The notes beneath the pieces are model-generated. The model did not search any database, had not been told where the DNA came from, and saw nothing but the letters and a program-made list of their open reading frames with translations. A stretch of 64,000 nucleotides of DNA. Source: T3SED10-260 sp035363255. GTDB taxonomy: Bacteria > Caldisericota > Caldisericia > UBA6126. The translations under genes were made by a program, and so were the position numbers. The stretch lies in the NCBI GenBank assembly GCA_035363255.1, contig DAOSES010000010.1, positions 23,596 through 87,595 of the forward strand, given 5' to 3'. Positions 10,001 through 17,167 of the stretch are shown piece after piece (position 1 is the stretch's first letter; each line of letters begins with the position of its first letter).

Positions 10001-12815
10001 TCATTCGGCCCAAAGTAACAAGAATGGCATGTATTTGTATTATCGCCTGATAAGGGATAAAGATAAAGTTTAACACTAACTGCAAAAAAGAAGCTTTCAG
10101 GCCCACCATGGCGGGGATATGACGCTTAACAGCACTAGCACCAGATTTTTTTATATAAACATGTTCTATGACCCCAATAATAAAGGGTATTGAAATGGTC
10201 AGGAAAAAAAATCCCAGCCAGATAAGGATGTTTCCAGGCAATACACTCACCATTAATGCAAGTAAAAGAATTAAACTTGGGGACACCAGGCTTCGTCTAA
10301 GGTTGTCAAAGATCTTCCATCGTGATAATAAGGACAGTGGATTGGGAATTCTCTTTTGCTTGCGATTACGAATTGTCCCAAAGAGAAAAGGTAGTAATTG
10401 CCAGTCCCCTCGAGTCCATCGATGAGCACGAGACACATAAGCATGATATTTGGTAGGATAGTTGTCTACTAGTTCCAGGTCAGTTAATAAGCCAGTTCTG
10501 ACATAAGATCCTTCCAACAAGTCATGGCTCAGGATGGTGTCGTCAGGGAATGCATTTTTTAGAATATGCTGAAAAACATGTAAATCATAAATTCCTTTGC
10601 CAGTATAAATCCCTTCATCGAATAGATCCTGGTAAACATTTGAGATGGCATTGGCATAGGGATCAATTCCTTCCTGGCCTGTAAAAATTAGTGAAAATAG
10701 TGATTTATTAGAGCTTTCTATATCAACTTCCACTCGGGGTTGCATAATTCCATAGCCCTCAGCGATAATACCTTGTTTTTTGTCCATTACTGGAGTATTT
10801 AAGGGGTGAGCCATGGTGCCAATCATTTTTTTAGCCACGCCCATAGGCAATATAGTATCGCTGTCCAGCGTGATGATATATTTTATCCGTGAAAAAGGCA
10901 GATCGTTGCTTGAAATATAGGTAAAACTGGTTTCTTTGGAACCCAGGACCAAATCATTAAACTCGATCAAAGCTCCGCGTTTTCTTTCCCAGCCAATCCA
11001 TTTATTATTTTTTTGATTAAACATACTGGATCGATGATAGAAATAGAAGATATTCCTGGAGTTTGAGGCATATTTCTGGTTTAATTCCTGAATCCCTGAT
11101 AGTGCAGTTTCGATGATGAGTTTATGATTTTCACAAACGGCTTGATCAGCATCGCTGAAAGCTCCTATGAGGGCAAAATAAAGATTGTTTTCCCGGTTGG
11201 ATAAGTAATGGCTTTCCAGGCTCTCCAATAATTCTTTGACACGCCTTTCGTCGGGTAGAAGCGTAGGAACAACCACTATCGTACTTAAGTTTTCTGGAAT
11301 GCCCTCTTTCAACTCAAGCTTTGGAAATACCGCAGGTTGAATGGTTTTTGACACAATATAGTTGACTAGCGATATTGCAATCTCTGAAGCAGGGATAAGT
11401 GTTGCTATTCCTGCAATCAACGCATACAAGACAAGATGGCCCGGAGCACCAAGGAGGGTGAATTGTATTGCCATGCCCACAAAAAACATAGTAAAAAGAA
11501 AGATTGATCCCAAGTATAGCGCTAGCGATAGCTCGTGGTTTTCAGAGCTGGCTTTTAACGGGATTTCTGCATTGCTACCCAATTTGGCTTTTAAGTCAGA
11601 TCGACCTTTTTCAATCAAATAGTATCCGACATGTCCCATGCGCATGAGTTTGTTGCTTTTAATTCCTTTGCGTTTGGAGCTTAGAAGAGCTTGTTTTGCT
11701 AAGTCTATGGCTTCCTGAGCGATACTTACCGGGGAAACACCAAAAAGAAAAGATAGTTCTTCCACTTTTCCTCGATAATAGTTCCGTGAAGCTAGATTCA
11801 TTTTAGGATAGGTGCCATCAGGATCTTGCCGCAAAATTTGGTCAACAAAGCTAAGAGATTCAAACAACTCTTCCCAGGACATCATGGTGAAATAGCGAAG
11901 ACTACTTATACCATTACTCATCTTGAGCGTGTTTATGGATTGCTTGTAGTGCTCTTCATGCGCTATGCTTTCGGCGTTTTTTCCATATGGTGACAACAGA
12001 TCATCGATGAAGTTGACAAAATGAGTGTAATTTAGACCAGAGCGTCGCAAACGATATAAAAAATGCTCAATAAAAATAGTGTTGACCTCACTGCCTGATT
12101 TCAAGAGAGCATTTAGCTGTTTTAGTCCCTTTGATTCTTCCTCGCCCCTTGATTTCAGCAAGTCCTCTACGATATCATCGGCTTTTTTCCACTGATTGAT
12201 CGTATTTTTGATTTTTTCACATTGGCATCGAATGTGCTCCAGGAGGGCAAGTCTTAATACTAGGGGAATTGCCCAGATCTCTCGATCGAATAATATGGTT
12301 TGGGTCTGATAGGATTTAAGGTGGGTGTATAAGACCTCTTCGTCAACTTCTCCATGAGCATTAAAAACCAATTCGAGGAGGCAGGCAAATATTCGTGAGT
12401 GGCCCTTCAAAAAGTCACTTTGAACCAGTGGCAAGTACGAAAAGCTCTTTTTGTTTAAATCGCGACGAAGAATCTTGGCTTGCTCTTCAATGATGTAGAA
12501 GTTGTCCAAGAGCCATTCGGCTGTGCTTGGGATAGCATATTGTTTGTTAAGGCATTCATTTAGCTCTTTGTATACTGAGTGTATGTAGTTATAGTTTTCC
12601 TTCATTCGGGGCAAAGGCCAGTTGAGAGATTTGTCTTTCTTATAACAACTAAGGTCAAGCGCTATGCTACGAATTTGTTTGCTGGGATCATCCTCAGAGG
12701 GTGATAAATTGGTGATATTTACCTTTTTATATTTTTTTAATAAAACGCGCAATAGTAATATGATAAAAAGAACAGATAACAGAGCCTGTAAAAATAAACT
12801 GAAAACAACACCCAT
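4053..12815 (-). CDS. cyclic beta-1,2-glucan synthase (GT84-GH189-GH94)
   Basis: A 2920-residue membrane enzyme, close to the ~2860 residues of Brucella Cgs/NdvB/ChvB. N-terminal membrane segments lie near 5-28 and 430-490. The GT84 domain has the DxD at D651/D653, HDLLEG near 764 and HRWTRGDWQ at 798-806, and is followed by several helices (about 830-1010). A middle region (about 1030-1620) corresponds to the domain classed GH189, the cyclising transglycosylase of a Thermoanaerobacter homologue. The C-terminal GH94-like part holds GTGDWNDG with D2600/D2603. The enzyme builds a linear beta-1,2-glucan from UDP-glucose, trims it and closes the ring. AAGGAG precedes the ATG at 12815. It stands alone, flanked by REP copies on both sides. 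The glucan may serve osmotic adaptation or the envelope; this is inference. Confidence 0.9.
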   Translation of the reverse strand: MGVVFSLFLQALLSVLFIILLLRVLLKKYKKVNITNLSPSEDDPSKQIRSIALDLSCYKKDKSLNWPLPRMKENYNYIHSVYKELNECLNKQYAIPSTAEWLLDNFYIIEEQAKILRRDLNKKSFSYLPLVQSDFLKGHSRIFACLLELVFNAHGEVDEEVLYTHLKSYQTQTILFDREIWAIPLVLRLALLEHIRCQCEKIKNTINQWKKADDIVEDLLKSRGEEESKGLKQLNALLKSGSEVNTIFIEHFLYRLRRSGLNYTHFVNFIDDLLSPYGKNAESIAHEEHYKQSINTLKMSNGISSLRYFTMMSWEELFESLSFVDQILRQDPDGTYPKMNLASRNYYRGKVEELSFLFGVSPVSIAQEAIDLAKQALLSSKRKGIKSNKLMRMGHVGYYLIEKGRSDLKAKLGSNAEIPLKASSENHELSLALYLGSIFLFTMFFVGMAIQFTLLGAPGHLVLYALIAGIATLIPASEIAISLVNYIVSKTIQPAVFPKLELKEGIPENLSTIVVVPTLLPDERRVKELLESLESHYLSNRENNLYFALIGAFSDADQAVCENHKLIIETALSGIQELNQKYASNSRNIFYFYHRSSMFNQKNNKWIGWERKRGALIEFNDLVLGSKETSFTYISSNDLPFSRIKYIITLDSDTILPMGVAKKMIGTMAHPLNTPVMDKKQGIIAEGYGIMQPRVEVDIESSNKSLFSLIFTGQEGIDPYANAISNVYQDLFDEGIYTGKGIYDLHVFQHILKNAFPDDTILSHDLLEGSYVRTGLLTDLELVDNYPTKYHAYVSRAHRWTRGDWQLLPFLFGTIRNRKQKRIPNPLSLLSRWKIFDNLRRSLVSPSLILLLALMVSVLPGNILIWLGFFFLTISIPFIIGVIEHVYIKKSGASAVKRHIPAMVGLKASFLQLVLNFIFIPYQAIIQIHAILVTLGRMIFSKKNLLEWVTSADLDKTHRNTLFFYFDKMKLSYLIILINVLLALTLKPSTLNLSLLFLLFWALAPFVAYLISLDKKEAVYKPSEEELLMLHRVARKTWRYFEELMDSKNHYLAPDNYQEDPLKGVAHRTSPTNIGFGLLSILSARDFGYITSSEMLGMLSNTMTTITSLEKWKGHLYNWYDTRTLIPLRPEYVSTVDSGNFLCYLISLEQGLEEYLHRPLIDHAFLQGIKDTILCGEREGLLVYKKILASVHPETRESIDLIWWSRLLVDLSDEIKFHVSKETEWKKKYVQLLFSCQKEISTYFPWVALLKRLPKAFLSSNENPEITKLVQNFLSLSDKAMPLYELPGIYKNSIKEANALISLFRVRPSEEYLEVLTWLHEWKDCLSNAILETECLIDELSKIKNQIAQLDRSMNFLPLFSKKKQLFSIGWNIEEGKLSNSYYDLLASEARQTSFISIARGEIDPGHWFKLGRALTLVDGYKGLVSWTGSMFEYLMPLLIMKNYKNTLLDETYSFVMKSQKKYGRQRKMPWGTSESGYHLLDKNLDYQYKAIGVPWLGLKRGLVEDAVCAPYASFLALMVDPKASIQNIKYLIDEGLEGYYGFYEASDYTKERLLFEAKRAIVKSYMAHHQGMSFVALNNFLHQNIMQERFHCNPAINSNRFLLQEKIPSNLVITKESKEKVRSYKEIASNEKYFVRKFTQIDPILPKVHILSNGSYSVMLNDKGCGYSKDKLVSISRWREDKTLDQYGMFFYLRNLETNQLWSATYAPLNRIPEKYEVCFSADKASYKRLDPPIQTLTEVVVTPSDNVEIRRLTLKNQGDKTCIIELSSYFELTLSTQKADVAHPAFQNLFVETQIHPEKNCIIAKRRPRSETDKTFWISNTVVLEGNSIGDIQYETDRMQMIGRGHSVRDPYVTEHGKPLSNTSGSVLDPIMSIRLLVKIEAGKSARISFVTAVSNAHEALRNLIERYSNSYEVDGAFRLALARSQIEYNYFNLTEEELELYQNMLSHLLYISPHKRKFAKFIQQNKKGQPSLWRYGISGDYPIVLLILQQSTQVELMYEVLKAYDYWSSMDLQIDLLVISEEEHCYNLPLCGLLNEIVQSKLSKKILNKAGNIFVLNKNTIEEEDLYLFYAVARIVLRGDLGSMKEQIDLRGLAIEQSKALPLQAPAKKTSTTSSKNTELLFFNGLGGYDPSGHEYHIQLEKYQHTPAPWINVIANPEFGFIASESGSGFTWHGNSHEYKLTPWSNDAVTDPSGEILYLTDRDSDEIWTVTAKPIRDEELYTIRHGFGYSIFEHQSHDLDQSLVQFVPLGDPIKISRLFLSNTSSKVRNLSLSYYVRPILGVNDQETAMFIQSKLSDSGLLMIQNPYNVNFPGKVAFIDASIKERSITSDRKEFLASGDDRLPGALTQCELSGAVGTSLDPCAVVQVQLSLQPGEKRDIVFLLGSSANEEEAHVLSERYKQAKELNDAFNLVQSFWQKKLSTLTVSTPTDTINIMLDGWLPYQVISCRLWARSGFYQSGGAFGFRDQLQDCLSIAHIYPELARSQILHHARHQFEEGDVQHWWHEPQGMGIRTHCSDDLLWLPYATSEYIRITGDSSILEEEMPFLQDAPLSENEVDRFSSPNSTEAQFSLYEHCIRAIDHSLKFGKHRLPLMGTGDWNDGMSTVGHKGAGESVWLGWFLLTVLKMFIPHCLVKGDETKATRYLQVREDLRDAIETNAWDGGWYLRAFFDDGTPLGSIQNKECKIDSIAQTWAVISGEGSKERIKIAMNCLNDHLVSIEEGIIKLISPPFYDSPLEPGYIKGYLPGVRENGGQYTHAAAWVIIAFAMLGEGDKAWELFELINPLNHTENLRECTRYKLEPYVMSADVYSGYPNKGRGGWSWYTGSAGWIYRAVLEYLLGFQKNGDTLVIDPCIPKEWEEYTIHYQYLSSTYHLQVRNPNQVCKGVVSVSIDGITHKGNRIALIDDGHSHHIVVSMGI

Positions 12816-12917
12816 AGCGTAAGACTCCTTAAAACCATCAAAACAACAAGAATAGTGTTCAATACGGAACCCACACCTATCCTAAAGTTTATATGCTATT
12901 CCCCCTTTGGTCAACAA

Positions 12918-12944
12918 AACAATTGGGGACGGTTCTTTTTTGTT
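12918..12944 (+). repeat. REP unit 4
   Basis: Unit in the GGGGACGG orientation with the variant start AACAATTGGGG. It lies about 100 nt upstream of the glucan synthase start codon. The rest of 12816-13081 shows no gene. Confidence 0.8.
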
Positions 12945-13039
12945 AGAAGAGGCTTTACCTTCAAATCATCCTACAAACTATATAATCTTCTCTCAGAGCT
13001 TATCAAATGGGTTAATTAAAGCATCATTAACAAGCAGTT

Positions 13040-13065
13040 AACAAAAAAGAACCGTTCACTTCGTT
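13040..13065 (-). repeat. degenerate REP unit 5
   Basis: The left half (AACAAAAAAGAACCGT) is intact, but the CCCCGATTGTT end has decayed to TCACTTCGTT. It ends 16 nt before the broken regulator fragment. Confidence 0.6.
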
Positions 13066-13081
13066 AGAATCTATTCGATCT

Positions 13082-13372
13082 TCATACTTTGCGATACTTT
13101 TGCTTACTGCTGTGAGGTTTATCCGGGATGGTCATTTCAATTAATCCCTGTTGAAGTGCTGGCAAAAGATAGCTTTTTCTAAAACTTGGTCGATGTTTCA
13201 GTCCCATCAGTTTCATCAATTCCTGGAGACTCAGGGGTTCATCGGTAAATACGTCAAGAAGACGTTTGACTTGTTCGCTTACTTGTACCCCAACTTGTAC
13301 TGTAGCTTTGTCAGATTTATCACATTCAGCAGTTACCAGCTGAAAAGGATGTAAAACGGCACTTTGGCGTAT
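13082..13372 (-). pseudogene. C-terminal remnant of a Fic/AAA_4-type regulator
   Basis: On the minus strand an open frame without a start codon runs to a TGA at 13082-13084. It encodes the winged-helix tail typical of Fic-family or AlbA_2/AAA_4 ATP-binding regulators: SEQVKRLLDVF, then LMGLKHRPSFRKSYL, then LIEMTIPDKPHSSKQKYRKV. The N-terminal catalytic parts are missing and an in-frame TAA closes the frame at 13373-13375. The fragment is about 95 codons, against several hundred for intact relatives. It is flanked by REP copies on both sides. Confidence 0.7.
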
Positions 13373-13393
13373 TTACGTTCGGTACTTTGGCGT
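13357..13393. repeat. two-copy tandem repeat CGGYACTTTGGCGT
   Basis: The 14-bp motif occurs at 13357-13370 and 13380-13393, a period of 23 bp with one transition between copies. It sits between the pseudogene and REP unit 6. No function is apparent. Confidence 0.6.
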
Positions 13394-13397
13394 TTCT

Positions 13398-13424
13398 AAC
13401 AAAAAAGAACCGTCCCCGATTGTT
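13398..13424 (-). repeat. REP unit 6
   Basis: Perfect consensus unit, 12 nt beyond the stop codon of the GNAT gene that ends at 13437. Confidence 0.85.
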
Positions 13425-13436
13425 GGGGGGTAGAGT

Positions 13437-14108
13437 TTAAAGTTGAAGCACCATAAGCCTTGCGTTGATTTCTGAGTAGTTTGAATCCTTGGAAATTGAA
13501 GCTTGAACAGTGTCTTTTACGTAATCTGACCAAGTCTCTATCCACCATGGAGGCTTTTCACCATCTTCTTCGATTGCTGCAATTCTGAAACCAAGTTTTT
13601 GATAAACTTTCCAAGGCATGCATCCCATAATAGTATTATATTGTGGAACAAGGGAAGACCCACCGTGAGCAATGATCCCTTTGTATTCCTTTATATTTGC
13701 CCATTTGATAGCTTCTTGTATCAACGCAGAACCAATGCCTTTCCTATAATATTCTGGGTTTGGATCAGAAACACCCAGCAAAGTACCAACATGAAAACAC
13801 GCAATCCCCATGATTCTACCATCTAGGGCAAGGTGTTTCTCTTTAGCTGCAAGTAATGGCCAGCCAAGGGGCCAATCTTGTAATCGATTCTTAGCATATC
13901 CAGGAAATAAGCTTTCGTCCCAATTTGGCAAAGATACATCATAGATATGGAGTTGCCCTATACTTATATTGTTCATATCCCATGCAGCCATACCAAGTAT
14001 TTCCTGGTTATCAATTATTTTTCTTTGAGTTTCACGGTTATCCCAACATTTCATCGGGATTTTTGAAATATCATTAAGTCCTATTGGCTTAATTGTAAAA
14101 TTACTCAT
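13437..14108 (-). CDS. GNAT-family N-acetyltransferase
   Basis: A 223-residue protein with the acetyl-CoA binding motif A of GNAT enzymes (YRKGIGSALIQEAI, about 121-134) and the following VYQKLGFR segment (about 168-175) typical of the last strand and helix. The substrate is not predictable. Its start overlaps the upstream membrane-protein gene by 8 nt, so the two are translationally coupled, perhaps by chance of genome packing. The length is somewhat above a minimal GNAT, with an N-terminal extension rich in Trp, Asn and Asp. Confidence 0.75.
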   Translation of the reverse strand: MSNFTIKPIGLNDISKIPMKCWDNRETQRKIIDNQEILGMAAWDMNNISIGQLHIYDVSLPNWDESLFPGYAKNRLQDWPLGWPLLAAKEKHLALDGRIMGIACFHVGTLLGVSDPNPEYYRKGIGSALIQEAIKWANIKEYKGIIAHGGSSLVPQYNTIMGCMPWKVYQKLGFRIAAIEEDGEKPPWWIETWSDYVKDTVQASISKDSNYSEINARLMVLQL

Positions 14109-15057
14109 TGTCTTCTATGCCTTCCTTTTTATAGTTGGGTTTTGGATCTTCCTGAGGGGACTTGATGTAATAGTAATGAATAAGACCCATTAATGTAGTA
14201 ATGGAGAGGATTATCAGACTACGGGCATAAAAGATGAAAGTCAGACTGGGTTTGATGCTGGTAAACATTTTTTCAGAATCAAGAGTGAACAATGAGCTAT
14301 TTGAACTTATCCGCAAAGTGGAATTAAAAAGATCAAGACCCTTGGGGAAAAGTTGATTTACTTGAAAAAAATTGGATATAGAACGGAAAAATGAGATAAC
14401 AATTTGAATAGGATTATAAAAGTAACGTAGGTTGAACTTGAGACCCATATCACTAAAACGACTGCTTAAAAGCTGGTACATAGGGCTTTGAAGTTCGAGG
14501 CTCCAATGAAGAAAGTTGGAAATAAAACACCATATCAGAAGCATAGCAAAGGAACCAAAGAGAGTAAGAGAGGCCAAGGTGTAATTTTTGGTTTTAATCA
14601 GGTAGTATATAAGACCAAGTAGGAGAGATACAAGCAATATTGGTACAATAAAGAGGTTAAACCAGTTGCTTATAAAGTTAATATGGTGGGATTGCGTGTA
14701 GATACGGTACCAGGATAGCTGGAAACCTTCTTTAAGTAAAGCAACATAACCTCGATAAATTGCGCTAATTGATATGGCAGTGCAAGCGAAGAAAAGAACA
14801 CTCACGAGGGGTTGAAGGGATTTGTTTTTTTTGGATTTTAAGAATAAATAGCACAGATAAATAGCCCAAAGGCATAGCAAAAGAGTTGAAAAAACGGTAA
14901 AAAGTATCATAAAGCCAAGAAGAATTTGATAAGTAGTGTCAGGTGCAATGATTTTGATTGCATTGTAATAGGCTTGCCAGCGCAAAGCAAAATAAAGTAT
15001 GGGAAAAAAAATAGCCAGAAATAGCACTATGGGCAGATAAAATCTCTTTCCTTTCAT
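14101..15057 (-). CDS. hypothetical multi-pass membrane protein
   Basis: 318 residues, not recognised. Hydrophobic helices are seen near 6-25, 45-70, 83-103, 130-155, 165-185 and 275-296, with a soluble loop of about 85 residues before the last helix and a charged cytoplasmic-looking tail (KPNYKKEGIEDNE). It overlaps the GNAT gene by 8 nt. The gene upstream on the same strand (15109-15927) also encodes an unknown membrane protein; one REP copy separates them. The pair may act together in the membrane. Confidence 0.6.
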   Translation of the reverse strand: MKGKRFYLPIVLFLAIFFPILYFALRWQAYYNAIKIIAPDTTYQILLGFMILFTVFSTLLLCLWAIYLCYLFLKSKKNKSLQPLVSVLFFACTAISISAIYRGYVALLKEGFQLSWYRIYTQSHHINFISNWFNLFIVPILLVSLLLGLIYYLIKTKNYTLASLTLFGSFAMLLIWCFISNFLHWSLELQSPMYQLLSSRFSDMGLKFNLRYFYNPIQIVISFFRSISNFFQVNQLFPKGLDLFNSTLRISSNSSLFTLDSEKMFTSIKPSLTFIFYARSLIILSITTLMGLIHYYYIKSPQEDPKPNYKKEGIEDNE

Positions 15058-15074
15058 TGATTCACCTCTTTTCT

Positions 15075-15101
15075 AACAAAAAAGAACCGTCCCCGATTGT
15101 T
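15075..15101 (-). repeat. REP unit 7
   Basis: Perfect consensus unit between two same-strand membrane-protein genes, 7 nt beyond the stop codon at 15109 and 17 nt before the start at 15057. Confidence 0.85.
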
Positions 15102-15108
15102 AGGGAAG

Positions 15109-15927
15109 TTATGCGGGTTGAGTTTTTAGGGTGGAGTAGCGTAGGGAAAATAGTTCGAAGTTTTGATGATGAAAGGGACCGGGATCCTTCATGAATACGC
15201 GACCAATCACAAGATTGGCATAAAAAACAAGAGCATAGGCTGTGTCCCAGCGATTTCCGTAATAGCCAACACCCCAAAGAATTGCGAGGGTCGCCAGTAA
15301 TGATGAAGAAAGTACCAGGTAGTTGTTTAGCTTGGATATGTGGGAATAAACTGTCCTCATTACCCGGTTGAAGTCAGCATTGGAGATGAGTCCTGGTTCT
15401 GCTTCAAACGAAACTTCGTTAGCGAAAAAGTTTATATTCTTGGCACTTTTTTTCTCTATGCATAAAAAAGGCGATTTGTATGAGGCTTGGTTTTTCAGTT
15501 TGAAATAGATGTAGTCTCCCAGAATAATTTTTTCGATGGAGTGGCTTTTTAAAAATAAGTAGTCGCTGAATGTTTTGAATAAAATATCTTCAACTTTTTC
15601 AGGATTTCCGATGAGAATGATTTTGGGTGAGAGGATAAAACTTCGGTAAATGAATAGTCTGAAAGCTGTCCAAATTAGTAGGGATAAACATAAGAAGGTG
15701 GGTAATAATATGGATAAGCTTGGAATTAATAAGTTTATGGGCAAAAAAGCGATGATTAGGGCTAAAAGAAATAAGAAAACAAAGTATAAATGTCTACTGA
15801 AATAGAAAAGAGCAGTACTTAGGATAGGGTTGATCTGGGGAAGATTTTGTACGAGATTTATGAAAACGATATGTATAAACATGGTTACCAGCACCGATTG
15901 AAACAGATACATGCCTTGTGTTTCCAT
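15109..15927 (-). CDS. hypothetical membrane protein with soluble central domain
   Basis: 272 residues, not recognised. Four hydrophobic segments lie in the first 110 residues (about 8-28, 35-60, 62-80, 83-105). A soluble domain follows (about 110-205) containing ILIGNPEKVEDILF, which resembles PH-like membrane-associated domains, then two more helices near 205-250. The C-terminal tail is polar. The gene is co-oriented with the 14101-15057 gene downstream. Its start is opposed by the divergent gdpD gene. Confidence 0.55.
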   Translation of the reverse strand: METQGMYLFQSVLVTMFIHIVFINLVQNLPQINPILSTALFYFSRHLYFVFLFLLALIIAFLPINLLIPSLSILLPTFLCLSLLIWTAFRLFIYRSFILSPKIILIGNPEKVEDILFKTFSDYLFLKSHSIEKIILGDYIYFKLKNQASYKSPFLCIEKKSAKNINFFANEVSFEAEPGLISNADFNRVMRTVYSHISKLNNYLVLSSSLLATLAILWGVGYYGNRWDTAYALVFYANLVIGRVFMKDPGPFHHQNFELFSLRYSTLKTQPA

Positions 15928-16011
15928 CTCATTTACACCTTTTAAATCAGATTATACACTTATTTTAAGTAGTGACATTAAATTATCAAGCACAAACTCA
16001 ACAATTGAACT

Positions 16012-16038
16012 AACAAATGGGGACGGTTCTTTTTTGTT
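16012..16038 (+). repeat. REP unit 8
   Basis: Variant AACAAATGGGG...TTTTTTGTT in the divergent gap between the 15109-15927 gene and gdpD, 85 nt before the former's start and 56 nt before the -10 box of the latter. Confidence 0.8.
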
Positions 16039-16093
16039 GTATTAAGCGTAAAAAAATACGCATATATGAGATTCTACTTTTTGTAAATATAGT

Positions 16094-16099
16094 TATAAT
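16094..16099 (+). promoter_or_regulatory. -10 box TATAAT upstream of gdpD
   Basis: Perfect TATAAT with only weak -35 matches (for example TTCTAC, 16 nt upstream). It ends 5 nt before an ATG at 16105 and 47 nt before the preferred start at 16147. Confidence 0.5.
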
Positions 16100-16146
16100 G
16101 ATTAATGGAAGATGATAGTTTATCTGTGTGCAGTTGGAGGCATTGG

Positions 16147-17130
16147 ATGGAGCGAAAGCTTTGCTGTATGAAATCAAGAAAATGCATAATCGTCAGTCTG
16201 GTTTTATTCATCCTCCTGGTTTATGGATGGAACACTTCCCTATTGGCTCCAAAGGGGAGCAGACCTTTTCTCTTAGCTCATCGCGGTCTGGCGCAAACTT
16301 TTCCAATGGACGGAATTCAATGGGATACTAATACTGCAGAGAGAATCTATCCCCCAGAACATCCCTACCTCGAAAACACGATTGACTCGATGAGGGCCGC
16401 TTTTGATTTTGGTGCTGACATGGTAGAGCTTGATGTTCAGGTTAGTAAGGATGGACAATTGGCTGTTTTCCATGATTATCGACTGGATTATCGGAGCGAT
16501 GGGCATGGGTCAATCGCTGATTTTACCATGGAAGAGCTAAAGCATTTTGATATTGGCTATGCATATACAGCAGATAACGGGAAGACTTATCCATTTCGTG
16601 GTAAAGGCGTTGCTTTGATGCCTAGCTTACAAGAAGTGTTGGATAGTTTTCCGCATGGAGCTTTTTTGATTCACCTCAAGAATGCTGATCCTGAGGAAGG
16701 TAAAGCTCTTGCACTTTTTCTCATGGAGCATTATCCTGAGCGAATTTCAAATTTGGCAGTTTATGGAAGTGATCTGGCAGTGGAGGAGGTAGCCTCCAGG
16801 CTTCCGGAGATCCGTGTTTTTTCCATGAAAATTGCCAAAAAAAGTTTGCTTCCTTATCTTCTTGTGGGTTGGACGGGATACGTGCCTCAAAATCTACGAA
16901 ATAGTGTGCTTTATTTGCCTTTGCGTTATGCGCGCTTTTTATGGGGATGGCCTCATCGTTTTGTATATCGCATGAAAGTACATCATACTCAGTTTATTCT
17001 GGTGAATGGAAACGGTAAGTGGTCGGAGGGTTTTGATTCATTGGAAGATTTATCGAAGCTTCCAAAGGGGTATAGTGGAGGCATTTGGACCAACCGAATT
17101 GATATCCTTGGATCTTTTTACAACAAATGA
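16147..17130 (+). CDS. membrane-anchored glycerophosphodiester phosphodiesterase-like protein
   Basis: A GDPD-family TIM-barrel protein of 327 residues. Motifs include LLAHRGLA (first catalytic His), VELDVQ (metal-binding Glu and Asp) and VFHDYRLDY (second His). It likely hydrolyses glycerophosphodiesters at the cell surface, because an N-terminal hydrophobic anchor (about 10-28) precedes the domain. I chose the ATG at 16147 because GGAGG lies 6 nt before it and it gives a clean signal anchor. The ATG at 16105 would add 14 polar residues and would be leaderless from the TATAAT at 16094. The stop codon TGA (17128-17130) and the last residues are encoded by REP unit 9, so the repeat overlaps the coding end. 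Confidence 0.85.
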   Translation: MERKLCCMKSRKCIIVSLVLFILLVYGWNTSLLAPKGSRPFLLAHRGLAQTFPMDGIQWDTNTAERIYPPEHPYLENTIDSMRAAFDFGADMVELDVQVSKDGQLAVFHDYRLDYRSDGHGSIADFTMEELKHFDIGYAYTADNGKTYPFRGKGVALMPSLQEVLDSFPHGAFLIHLKNADPEEGKALALFLMEHYPERISNLAVYGSDLAVEEVASRLPEIRVFSMKIAKKSLLPYLLVGWTGYVPQNLRNSVLYLPLRYARFLWGWPHRFVYRMKVHHTQFILVNGNGKWSEGFDSLEDLSKLPKGYSGGIWTNRIDILGSFYNK

Positions 17131-17148
17131 GAACCGTCCCCGATTGTT
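17122..17148 (-). repeat. REP unit 9, overlapping the gdpD stop codon
   Basis: Variant AACAAATGAGAACC...GATTGTT. The coding frame of gdpD runs into it and terminates at the TGA of AACAAATGA, so the last two residues (Asn-Lys) derive from the repeat. Confidence 0.8.
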
Positions 17149-17167
17149 GTTAGGTAAATAAGGTAAC

